Shown: positions 7,878-17,344 of the stretch, in pieces | Layout: every line of letters begins with the position of its first letter | How positions within the stretch are numbered: position 1 is the stretch's first letter | Origin: CBDCZY01 sp965224745 | GTDB taxonomy: Bacteria; Pseudomonadota; Gammaproteobacteria; Methylococcales; Methylomonadaceae | Direction of reading: 5' to 3' | Length of the DNA stretch: 64,000 bases | NCBI GenBank assembly: GCA_965224745.1 | Contig: CBDCZY010000003.1 | Location: forward strand, 1-64,000 | The notes under the pieces: model-generated | The model's input: the letters and a program-made list of their open reading frames with translations, nothing else | Database searches by the model: none | Told to the model about the DNA's origin: nothing | Position numbers and translations under genes: made by a program

Positions 7878-8633
7878 TTACCCTAAGTGTTCACCATCAG
7901 TCAAATTTGACTGTGTTTTTCGCATAGATTCTCCTTTTAATTTGATGCGATGTGCGTTGTGCATGAGCCGATCCAAAATAGCATCAGCCAGTGTATTGTC
8001 ACCAATAGATTGATACCATTGATCCGTAGGTAATTGACTGATCATAATGGTGGATGCACTTTCGTAACGATCATCCATAATTTCCATTAAATCATTACGT
8101 TGTGCTGCTTTTAATGGCTCAAGCCCCCAATCGTCTATAATCAGACAATCCAGTTTGGCTAATGTTTGTAGAGCCTTGCTGTAAGTTCCATCTGCTTTTG
8201 CCTGAGTGAGTTCCAGCATTAACCGTGACAGTCGGTAATATTTCACGCTATAGCCTTTCATACAGGCAGTATGTCCCAACGCACAAGCAATATAGGTTTT
8301 ACCGCTGCCACAAGGCCCAGTAATGAGTATGTTTTGTGATTTATTCAGCCAATCGCAATGTAACAGTGAAGCCATCATGGATTGTTTCAGTCCTCTGGGA
8401 TGCTGATAATCAATGGCATTGCTGTTGGCTGCCAGTTTTAATTTAGCGGCTTTGAGTAAGCGCTGCTGTTTTCTATTTTCTCTGTCTTGATATTCACTAT
8501 CCGCTAATAATTGCAGCCGTTCCTCAAAGGGTAATCCTTCATAGGTATTAGGCTGTTCTATCTGGCTAACCAATGCATTAGCCATGCCTGATAATTTCAG
8601 CTGCCTGAGTTGTGTTATGGTTTGTTCCAACAT
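7878..8633 (-). CDS. istB: IstB-like AAA+ ATPase (second IS21 type)
   Basis: 251-residue transposition helper ATPase. Walker A GPCGSGKTYIACALG at about residue 106, Walker B CLIIDDWGLEP near 160, sensor region TIMISQLPTDQWY near 193, and the C-terminal ADAILDRLMHNAHRI typical of IS21 helpers. It follows istA by 23 bp. Its sequence is clearly different from the other IstB type in this window. Confidence 0.95.
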   Translation of the reverse strand: MLEQTITQLRQLKLSGMANALVSQIEQPNTYEGLPFEERLQLLADSEYQDRENRKQQRLLKAAKLKLAANSNAIDYQHPRGLKQSMMASLLHCDWLNKSQNILITGPCGSGKTYIACALGHTACMKGYSVKYYRLSRLMLELTQAKADGTYSKALQTLAKLDCLIIDDWGLEPLKAAQRNDLMEIMDDRYESASTIMISQLPTDQWYQSIGDNTLADAILDRLMHNAHRIKLKGESMRKTQSNLTDGEHLG

Positions 8634-8656
8634 AATTAATCTCGCTTGTCATTCTA

Positions 8657-10201
8657 TTAGTGAAAACTTTCTGGGCCACGGATGTTTTTATGGGCTTGAG
8701 GCAAGGCAGGCAGCGACTCTTTGTTTTCTGTCAGTAATTGATCTTGATTACTCCGCAAAATATCTTTGATGTGTTTAAGTTTGTATAAGTTGTTTTTGTT
8801 AGCAATCAAACACGCCTTATTTAATCGTTCAGCAGGATAACTTCGGGAGAGATTGAGTAATCCCAGGCAGACTCTATAAGCCTGCTCTGGATGTTGTCGT
8901 TGATTAAGCACCGTTTTAACCCAAAGCAAGACTTCATCGCCGATGTCTTTTGCCCAGTCCATTAATCGACCCGGTGTCCACTGATGATGCTTTTCATGTT
9001 TAACAGGCATATGCTCTGCTACGGTGGTCATGCCAGAATGATATTTTCTAGCGTGGCTGGTTATGCGTTTGTTGTGGAAGTAGAGCTCAATCACATATTC
9101 TTTGGCATGAATCGCAAGCTTTTCACCGACCAGATGATGCGGAACGGAGTAAAAATGATCGTCATAGCGAATATGATAATCAATATTGACTTTGACCGTT
9201 TTAATCTCGGTATATTGATAAGTCTGCTTAGGTAGCGGCAAGAGAGCGGGCTTATCTATGGATTCAAACCATTGTTGTCGTGAGCCTTTCAGCTGTTTAA
9301 ACGGCTTATTATTCACCTCTTCTAATAGTGCTTTAATGCAGTGGTTTAATTCTTCCAAAGAGAAAAAAGTATGGTGTCGTAGTCTGGCCAGTATCCAGCG
9401 TTCTATGATTTGTACACCGACTTCAGCCTTGGCTTTATCTTTGGGTTTTAACGGTCTGGCAGGCACTAGTGCAGTACCATAATGTGCGGCAAGTTGTTGG
9501 TAAGAAGGATTGATTTCTGGATCATAACGACAGGCTTTAGTGACTGCACTTTTCAAATTATCTGGAACCACCATCGTAGGCACGCCACCGATGAAGTTAA
9601 AAGCTCTGACATGACTGTTAATCCAGTCAGGTAGTTTTTGACTCCATGTCGCTTCACAAAAGGTGTAATTGGAAGCGCCTAAAACAGCAACGAATATCTG
9701 AGCAGTTTTGATTTCTCCTGTGCTGTTACTGACAATAGGCACGGTTTGACCTGCATAATCTACAAACAGCTTTTCACCAGCCTTGTGGGTTTGACGCATG
9801 GAACGTCTTTGTTTTTTTTGCCAGTCTTGGTACAACGTGCAATATTGCGAGTAACTGTAGCAGCGATTAGGGTAGTGCTGGGTATACTCTTCCCATAGCA
9901 GCAGTTTAGTCACACCTTTACGTTTAAGTTCCTGGTATACCTCAACCCAGTTAGGCAACTGAAATTGATCGGATGGTCGGGTATCCGATTCAGGATAAAA
10001 CTGACCGGCCAGTTGTTGATCATCAAGTTGCTCTATGGCTTTCCAATCCAGCCCCATTTCTTCCGCTTTACGGGTGACTTTTTGTATGGCTCCCAGACTT
10101 AATTTAAGACTGTCTCTGATCTGACGCATGCTGAGGTCAGCATGTAATCGAAGTCGTAGTACTTCGCGTAATTTTCGCATTGATATTCTCTGTGTTGGCA
10201 T
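8657..10201 (-). CDS. istA: IstA transposase (second IS21 type)
   Basis: DDE transposase with an N-terminal HTH (MRKLREVLRLRLHADLSMRQI) and an rve integrase core: LFVDYAGQTVPIV carries the first Asp, MVVPDNLKSAV the second, and PKDKAKAEVGVQIIERW the Glu. The C-terminal part matches the Mu-type beta-barrel region. About 514 residues from the ATG at 10201; an upstream TTG at 10213 is also possible. It is followed by istB in the same direction. Confidence 0.95.
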   Translation of the reverse strand: MPTQRISMRKLREVLRLRLHADLSMRQIRDSLKLSLGAIQKVTRKAEEMGLDWKAIEQLDDQQLAGQFYPESDTRPSDQFQLPNWVEVYQELKRKGVTKLLLWEEYTQHYPNRCYSYSQYCTLYQDWQKKQRRSMRQTHKAGEKLFVDYAGQTVPIVSNSTGEIKTAQIFVAVLGASNYTFCEATWSQKLPDWINSHVRAFNFIGGVPTMVVPDNLKSAVTKACRYDPEINPSYQQLAAHYGTALVPARPLKPKDKAKAEVGVQIIERWILARLRHHTFFSLEELNHCIKALLEEVNNKPFKQLKGSRQQWFESIDKPALLPLPKQTYQYTEIKTVKVNIDYHIRYDDHFYSVPHHLVGEKLAIHAKEYVIELYFHNKRITSHARKYHSGMTTVAEHMPVKHEKHHQWTPGRLMDWAKDIGDEVLLWVKTVLNQRQHPEQAYRVCLGLLNLSRSYPAERLNKACLIANKNNLYKLKHIKDILRSNQDQLLTENKESLPALPQAHKNIRGPESFH

Positions 10202-10400
10202 CACCTGTCCCAATTAAAATCAGGTAGGTTAGCAATGGACAATAATCAATGTGTGGAAAGGATTCTGATTGATCGTGAACACCGATTCTGGAAAAACAGC
10301 AAAAGTGTTCACCATCAAATCAGAATTAGCGTTCACTATGAACCAGAATAGGTGTTCACGATGCATCAGAATCAGTGTTCACGTTGAGCCAGAATATGCA

Positions 10401-10640
10401 GAAGGCTATAACCATAAAATAACTTGCTGTGTTCCACGTCATAGCTACGCATGACGATGTATTTTTTCAGCAAAACAAACTACGCATTAGAAGAATAAAG
10501 GCAAGTTGATTGCCAAGTTATAAAAACTTGGAAGTTCTCAGTTTTTACTTTCGCCCTACCTCTTTTTGCTCTTTGCTCTGCTTTTCACTTGCCACATGCA
10601 AAATACAAGACTTTCTCGTTCAGTTTAACTAAAGCAATAG
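10401..10640. other. Gene-poor stretch with a repeat of the 6.1-kb motif
   Basis: Around 10480-10550 it repeats the sequence seen at 6070-6140: AAACTACGCAT, then GCCAAGTTATAAAAACTTGG, a hairpin with stem CCAAGTT/AACTTGG. A GTTAGCA core-like motif at 10640-10646 stands where the end of an attC would be relative to the gene on its right, but I cannot find a matching left core within 150 bp. No gene seen. Confidence 0.45.
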
Positions 10641-11222
10641 TTAGCACATCATATTTTTTTAGTGTAAAAAACCACATCAGGGATAATCTGTTTTAGTCTT
10701 TCAAAATAATCTTCTCTTAAGATTAAATCACAACCTTCAAGTTTTGCAATATTTGAATCTGTTCCCACAAATGAATTGCCGTTACCAATCAACTGATCTC
10801 TCCAATATCTAAATTTTAAAACAATCTCATTATTACTATTTAATGCTCTTAGCCCATTATTGTAGCTATCTATTTTCAGTTCAAGCATGTTTAATAATAA
10901 GCTATTCATCCATAAAACGTACTGAGCTTCAATGCTATTAAAGTTTGCATAAAAGCCCTGTATGATAGGTTTATCGTAATAATAGTTATTCTCCCATATA
11001 TGATGGGTTGGTGATTTATCAACTAAAGGATTCATCTCAATTTTATATGGAAGAAGACCTTCAAATACTATCTTGCTTTCTTGTTGCCTTGCTCCTTCAT
11101 GCCTTTCTGTAATTAGCTCTCTTTCAAATCTTGATATTATTACAAAACCACCTTTATGATCAGGTTCTTTAAAACCTCCTACTACATTAGAAGGTTTTGT
11201 TATGTTTGGTCTTTGGATTAAA

Positions 11223-11986
11223 GGCATTGCTAATTTAGTATAGTTTTATGTTAGAATTAAATTTTTGATATCTTTCTAAAGAGAGCGAGAAATTTAATGG
11301 AATGCCCTAAATGCAAATCTAATAAAAACATCAAAGATGGTATCGTAAAACAAAAGCAGCGTTACAAATGTAAAGAATGTAATTTTCGATATACTGTTGC
11401 TAGTGGCTCGGGAGCCAAACCATTCTATTTAAGAAAGATGGCTCTTCAATTATATCTTGAAGGATTAGGGTTTCGTTCAATTGGTCGGGTTTTGAACGTA
11501 AGCAATGTCACGGTACTAAATTGGATTAGATCCTTTGGTGAGCAAGTTGCCGAATTGAAAAGTCCTGAACAAGTGATTTATGCTGAGATGGATGAAATGC
11601 ATACCTATGTGGGTCAAAAAAAAGCTATAAATGGATATGGATTGCTGTTGATAGATATGGGAAAAAATTCATCAATTTCATTGTTGGCGACCGAAGCGTA
11701 CAGACAGGACAAAAACTCTGGGAAGGAATTGAAGATCAATTAAATGGAACAATAGCAACCGATTATTGGCAGCCCTATGAACATTTTATTCCTAGCGAAA
11801 AACACGTTCAATCCAAAGCTGAAACATACACAGTTGAAGGCTACAATAGTATCTTTAGACATTTTCTTGCGCGAATGAGAAGAAAGACAAAATGTTACAC
11901 AAAAAGTGTTCGAATGCTTGAGCTGTCTATATTACTCTTAATGCATAAAAGAAATGGAACGTTAACTATACTAAATTAGCAATGCC
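11223..11986 (+). mobile_element. IS1-family element, copy 1
   Basis: 764 bp with perfect terminal repeats GGCATTGCTAATTTAGTATAG and its complement. It is flanked by an 8-bp duplication GGATTAAA (11215-11222 and 11987-11994). Length, duplication size and gene layout fit IS1. A second copy is at 40778-41541. Confidence 0.95.
11297..11979 (+). CDS. IS1-family transposase (InsA/InsB, needs -1 frameshift)
   Basis: The first frame (148 codons, 11297-11743) has the InsA zinc-ribbon (CPKCKSNKNIKDG...CKECNFRY) and an HTH with NVSNVTVLNWIRSFG. The InsB part is in the -1 frame and reads YKWIWIAVDRYGKK, then VGDRSVQTGQKLWEG, TDYWQPYEHFIP and finally MHKRNGTLTILN, ending at 11979. The switch occurs at a run of eight A after GGGTC, where the codons caa aaa aaa g form a canonical A-AAA-AAG slippery heptamer. 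The fused product is about 227 residues. The second copy has the same frame switch, favouring programmed frameshifting over damage. Confidence 0.88.
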
Positions 11987-13907
11987 GGATTAAAGACCTA
12001 GAAGTGGCAATAATTGTTTTTATATCAAGCCTTATATCATTTTCAAAAATTACAGAGTCTTTATATTCTTCATACAAATATTGGCAAACGCTTTTAAAGA
12101 CCAAACTTTCTACATATATATTGGGAGATAATAACTGATGAGAACGGTTAGCAAAAGGTTCTATTTCATTCTCATCAACACTTTCTATTGCTGCATTTTT
12201 TGCAGCTTCAATATCAATGCCAATATTAGTTAAATGAAGAAGAAACTTGCTCCTATTTATGCATTCTATGAGTTGATCACTCATGCTCTAAACTATCTAA
12301 GATATCTTGCAGGTTATTGTGAATATATAAATTCTCAATAACAAAAACCTTCTTTAAATCCCCCTTAATACTATTAAAAAATGAAGCGTGATTATCAATT
12401 TCAACCAAGAAGAGTTCTAACATGCTTGCAACTGATAATTGATGAAAATGTTCTATATTATTAAAAAACCACCTAAATGGTTTTATTAATAAGTTATCAT
12501 CATATTTCATGAGATAGCTAATAGCTACAATGACTTCTTTCTGAACAAAAGCATCTAAATTTGTTGTCTTGCTAAGAAGCATAACTATGGCAATTTCATT
12601 ATTGTTCATCCCTGTAATTTCAGTATCTTCTATATCTTTCCATACAAAGTTACTATTATCAGGTAATCTGTTTTGAATAAACTTAAACCCCCTTTTATAC
12701 ATTGATAAGATCTGTTCATTTTCTAACCCAGCATACTCAAATGCAATAATAAGGTTAGCTGTTGATTTAGACAAGTAGCCTGAATTTGAAAAAATCTCAT
12801 GTAACATTATCGCTAATACTCTTGAAGATTCACCCTTATCAATTTCTACTGCTTTTTTTAATGATTGTTTATCAACAAAATTCGAAAACCAACCATCCTT
12901 GGAGTACACAAAATTATTTATAAAAAGAAACACTTTAATCTCGCTAGCCAAAGACAGGCTACCAATCAATGAACACATTTGTTTAAAGCGCTCGCTCCCC
13001 TCACTTGGGAATCTTTTCCTGATTATTGGTATTAACAACTCTTTTGCTAAATTGGCACTATTATTTTCTTGCAGGAAGAAATATAGATAATTTAAATCTT
13101 CTTCCTGTAACCTATCCTTCTCATCATAATATTTTATTAATTCAGCTTCTGTTTTACCCTCCAAAGAAATATTTCTACAGAGCTTCTTCGTTAATATTTC
13201 ACGTAAGTCTTTCTTGTTATATGAGTCAGTTGTTGGTGTGGTTTTATGTTTATCATTATCATTATTAACTAGTATTGTTACTTTAAGCCTATCCTTGAGG
13301 TTTTGTATTTTTCTAACTGTCTTCTTTCTTAAAGTTTCACTAGAGTTATTCAATTCCCTAGTTAAAAGGTTTATAAGAGACAATTTCGCTAGTTTTTCAT
13401 CTGTTTTTTCTAACTCATTTATTACATCTAAAAAACTATTAAGATAACTATCTTTAGTGTTTGTTGGTGATAATTTATAAAGAAAATTAAGAATTATTGG
13501 ATCAACATTATGACTCTGCCGTATAAAATTAACAAACATGTAATCTAATTTCCAGAAGTCTCCATTTGTTAACAATTCATTAATCAGATACATAGAAGCT
13601 AAATTATAATCAACTTCTAAGAACTGCTCATACCATTCAATAGTAAGCCATCGTGTATCTTTACCGTCATCAGTATGCTTCATTACTGCATCGGTTAAGT
13701 ACTTTAGTTTTTTAGTATATTTCTTAGAAAATACAGGGTTTATATGATTAATGGAGGATAAGGGTTCAATGATTTCTGCCAAGCTCCTATCTTTATGAAA
13801 TGTGTAACTAGTTATTAGCAGAAGGGCTTTTTTCAGTTCTTTCTTTGCTTTCTTAGTACAACCTAGTTTTCCATAATAAATAGACTTTTTAAAAGAGTAA
13901 TCTGCAT

Positions 13908-15294
13908 GGAGGTATAGTCATTTCTGGTGTATGACCTAAAAAAGATAGCGGTGTATTCTGTTGGAAAAGATCAGCCAGATCACTCACCAACAATAAGGAA
14001 CACACCACCATGAAAGAGAATAATGTTATAGCTCTCAATAAGCAAGCAGAAGTAGAACTTGATCCATTACAAACCATATTAAAAGATGGAGCGCAAAGAA
14101 TGCTTGCTGCGGCCATTAATACTGAAGTTGAGGTGTTTATTGAGCAGCACGTCTCTTTGCAAACAGAGGACAATAAAACAGCTGTTGTCCGTAATGGCTA
14201 CCTGCCTGAACGAACCATCCAGACAGGGCTTGGCGATGTGACGGTAAAAGTGCCTAAAGTAAGGGATCGTTCAGGTTCACAAATTAAATTTAATAGTCAA
14301 CTGGTTCCACCCTATTTAAAACGCGCAAAAGTGATTGATGAATTACTGCCCTGGTTATATTTGCGTGGTATTTCAACCGGCGATTTTCCAGAAGCCTTAC
14401 AGCACTTACTGGGTGTTGATGCGGCAGGGTTATCGGCCAACACCATCAGTCGCTTGAAAAGCAGCTGGGAAGAGGACTATAAAGCCTGGACGAAACGAGA
14501 CCTTTCTACAAAACGCTATGTTTACATCTGGGCCGATGGTGTTCATTGTAACGTCAGGCTTGATGATCGTTTATGTCTACTGGTTATTATGGGCTCTGAT
14601 GAGCAGGGTAACAAAGAGCTATTAGCGGTATCCGATGGTTATCGCGAATCTTCTGCCAGCTGGGAAGAGGTCTTGCTGGACTTAACGCAGCGTGGATTAA
14701 CGGTAGCCCCAAAGCTTGCCATTGGTGATGGTGCACTGGGCTTTTGGAATGCGGTTGGCAAAGTCTGGCCAACCACCGATCAGCAACGCTGCTGGGTACA
14801 CAAAACGGCTAATGTGATGGAAAAGTTACCAAAGGCCATGCAACCCAAAGTGAAAGAAGCCTTGCATAACATCTGGCAGGCAGAAACACGGGAAGAGGCT
14901 TACAAAGCCTTTGACCATTGCATTGAACGGTTCAGTGCAAAATACCCTAAAGCCATGGGTTGCCTGGAAAAAGATAAGGCTGAAATGCTAGTTTTCTATG
15001 ATTATCCGGCAGAAACATGGCAACACATCAGAACCACTAACCCGATAGAATCCGTCTTTGCTACGGTGAGATTACGGACCAATAAAATGAAAAACTGCGG
15101 TAGCCGTATAACCACGCTAACGATGGCGTTTAAACTGATGGAAACGGCTCAAAAAACATGGCACAGATTAAGAGGTCATAAGCATTTAGCGGACGTCATA
15201 ACAGGCGTTAAATTTATCGATGGAATTAAACAAACTGGCAATCAAAAACAGGAAGTCGCTTGATTATGCCATACACCAGATTTGACAATAGCTC
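13908..15294 (+). mobile_element. IS256-family element, copy 2 (complete)
   Basis: 1387 bp. Left end GGAGGTATAGTCATTTCTGG; right end is an imperfect complement (CCAGATTTGACAATAGCTC). It is flanked by a perfect 8-bp duplication ATCTGCAT at 13900-13907 and 15295-15302. The insertion splits the helical-repeat gene. Confidence 0.95.
14010..15263 (+). CDS. IS256-family transposase
   Basis: 417-residue mutator-type DDE transposase. Asp in IWADGVHCNVR near residue 173, Asp in AIGDGALGFWNAV near 239, and Glu in RTTNPIESVFATVRLR near 345 are the expected catalytic residues; the C/W-x-H motif is RCWVHKTANV. ATG start preceded by an AAGGAAC purine stretch. It is complete and likely active, judging from its clean target duplication. 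Confidence 0.97.
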   Translation: MKENNVIALNKQAEVELDPLQTILKDGAQRMLAAAINTEVEVFIEQHVSLQTEDNKTAVVRNGYLPERTIQTGLGDVTVKVPKVRDRSGSQIKFNSQLVPPYLKRAKVIDELLPWLYLRGISTGDFPEALQHLLGVDAAGLSANTISRLKSSWEEDYKAWTKRDLSTKRYVYIWADGVHCNVRLDDRLCLLVIMGSDEQGNKELLAVSDGYRESSASWEEVLLDLTQRGLTVAPKLAIGDGALGFWNAVGKVWPTTDQQRCWVHKTANVMEKLPKAMQPKVKEALHNIWQAETREEAYKAFDHCIERFSAKYPKAMGCLEKDKAEMLVFYDYPAETWQHIRTTNPIESVFATVRLRTNKMKNCGSRITTLTMAFKLMETAQKTWHRLRGHKHLADVITGVKFIDGIKQTGNQKQEVA

Positions 15295-16606
15295 ATCTGC
15301 ATGCTCACTATAATTTTCATCATCAGACTTATCAAAACTTTCGTAAGCATCAATAACGAAATGGATATTCTTTTTATTTAAAAATTTACTTTCTATTGTA
15401 GGAAGTGTCGGGTGAGGAATTTTAATTAATGCAGTGATGACATCTTTCCATGACTCCTTTGATATAATGTGTCTTAGACCTTGCTCAATGGTCTTATTAA
15501 TTAGACCACTATTGCTATGAGTAAAGTCCATTGCCCGTGGAACACCTTTGTAATAGCACGTATCACTAGCTAAGAACTTAATATTTTCGACAGCGGATTT
15601 TTCTTTTTCTTGATTAGAAGATTTACCGTCAATAAGAAATAATCTTATAGAGTACTTTATCCAATTATGAAAGAAATTGTGCGACGGTATTCCTCTTTCA
15701 AACTCTCTTAATATTTCTATGTCAGAATATGCATGTTGTTTCACATTAAAATAAAACGAATCCAATTCATTTTTATCAAAATATTTTTTGGAAAATCTTA
15801 AGTCTAATACATTTAGCGCATCTAACTTAGCTACACTAGCAACAGAAATCCTTTGAGTGCAGGTTGTTTCATCTAAAGCATTGTTGATTTTACAGGCAAT
15901 AACTTCACCTTCATCCATTTGAAGGTTTTGGTAAAGGATTGATAGTTCAGAAAAACCTTTTTTCTTATACGTCTCAAGTATGAATACCCTAAAATAATCT
16001 GAATACTTTTCAGGCAAAACAGAGATAAAGCGCTTATTTAAATCTTTACCTTCCTGAATTAGAAAGCACATGAAATATTTGAAATCATCTAGTGAAATAC
16101 TACCTTCAAATAATTCCTTTACTTCCTTCCAGTATGGTGAATAGCCATATTCTTGCAAAATCATAAAAGCTTTTGCTGTAAGGCTGTCACTATAATTTTT
16201 TTCACCGTTAAAAAATAAAAGGCCATTAGCTTTTTCAGTTCCATAGATAGAGCAAATTGCCTCAAAATACAGCTCAAAATTATCTAAAAATTGACTATGG
16301 TGTTCTTCTGAATTAGTTGTTGAAATGGCTCTATGCAATTCACTTGAATAAATGAAAAGTGACCAATTTTGTGATTTTTCAGCAACAAGTAAAAAACTTT
16401 TATAGTTATTCCATATTAACGATTCAGAATGACCGTAATATAAGCTTTTAGCTAAAAAACTGTTCTTCGCAAATTTGCTGGCTTTTTTATACTGTTTTGA
16501 GAGAATGAGATAGCTTAATAAATACCTGTAAGATTTATTGTCTCGCGTCAATTACTTTGTCCGGTTTGGCGACAATTATGATGGCCGGTTGAGTGTTTAA
16601 GGTTTT

Positions 16607-17344
16607 TTATGATTTTTTCTGATGTTTCCTCCTGTAACTGTTGCCGTCGATTTCAAGAATCGTGGCATGATGGATAATGCGGTCAATGGCGGCTACGGTC
16701 ATTAATGTATCCGGGAATATCTGATCCCAGTGACTGAATGGCTGGTTTGATGTGATGATCAAGCTGCCACTTTCATAACGATGAGCAATAAACTCAAACA
16801 GGACCTGGGTTTCTGAATCCGTTTTTTTAACATAACCAATATCATCGATAATGAGTACACGATATTTATCCAGTCGACTCATCACAGCCATTAAATCCAG
16901 CTCTTTTTTGGCCTGCTGCAGTAATTGCACCAGTGCGGTGGCAGCCAACCATTTTACCCGGATGCCTTGTTCGATAAGATGAAGCCCCAAAGCAGAAGCA
17001 ATATGCGATTTACCGACACCGGAAGGGCCAATCAATAAAACATTATCTGCCTGTAGCGCCCACTGGGTATTATCGCGCAGCCCAATCACTTTCTTTTGAA
17101 TGGTTTCCGGTAATTCATCAAAGCCTAAGGTGGCAAAACTTTTGCCCCGGGGTAATTTGGCTTCTTTGGTCCAGTTGCAAACTCGCGTTTCAAAGCGCCG
17201 TGCAATTTCATTTTCACACAGTTTAGACAGGTATTGGCTATAGCCCCATGCCTGTTTTGTGGCCTGTTCCTGATAAGCTTCATAATATTGCCAAAAAGCC
17301 AGCAAGCGAAGTTCTTTTAACATCATTGGCAAACCATCACTCAC
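16607..17344 (-). CDS. istB: IstB of IS21-family copy C
   Basis: 245-residue AAA+ ATPase identical to the copies at 4265-5002 and 38309-39046. Walker A GPSGVGKSHIA and Walker B VLIIDDIGYV are intact. It overlaps the istA end by 8 bp. Confidence 0.95.
   Translation of the reverse strand: MSDGLPMMLKELRLLAFWQYYEAYQEQATKQAWGYSQYLSKLCENEIARRFETRVCNWTKEAKLPRGKSFATLGFDELPETIQKKVIGLRDNTQWALQADNVLLIGPSGVGKSHIASALGLHLIEQGIRVKWLAATALVQLLQQAKKELDLMAVMSRLDKYRVLIIDDIGYVKKTDSETQVLFEFIAHRYESGSLIITSNQPFSHWDQIFPDTLMTVAAIDRIIHHATILEIDGNSYRRKHQKKS

Larger units (their letters stand above)
7798..10400 (-). mobile_element. IS21-family element of a second type (2603 bp)
   Basis: Starts TGCGTATTCTGG and ends CCAGAATATGCA, with multiple internal copies of a TGAACACxGATTCTG motif at both ends, as expected for IS21 terminal arrays. 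It is flanked by the 5-bp repeat GAAGG (7793-7797 and 10401-10405). It carries istA and istB on the minus strand, distinct in sequence from copies A, C and D. Confidence 0.88.
10649..12284 (-). pseudogene. Unknown 287-aa protein, interrupted by IS1
   Basis: Two frames, 11976-12284 and 10649-11227, join in frame when the IS1-type element (11223-11986) and one copy of its 8-bp duplication are removed, giving 288 codons. The restored protein begins MSDQLIECINRSKFLLHL, continues across the join as SRSLIQRPNITKPSNVV, and ends PDVVFYTKKI. I recognise no domain; it is soluble and mixed helix/strand by eye. Its start overlaps the end of the large helical-repeat gene by 8 bp, so the two were probably translated as one operon and may have worked together. 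The IS leaves only a 5' part of about 100 codons. Confidence 0.75.
12277..16538 (-). pseudogene. Large helical-repeat protein, N-terminus lost, split by IS256
   Basis: Frames 15303-16538 and 12277-13907 join in frame when the IS256 element at 13908-15294 and one 8-bp duplication are removed (...EHAD, then YSFKKSIYYGK...), giving about 954 codons. The 5' end is cut by an IS21-family element at 16539, so the full gene was longer. What remains is almost all helix, with many Leu/Ile/Phe-rich pairs like TPR or HEAT repeats and no catalytic motif. Such C-terminal halves are common in large ATPase-type immune proteins, but the N-terminal part that would prove this is missing, so function is unknown. 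The end overlaps the downstream 287-aa gene by 8 bp. Confidence 0.75.
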
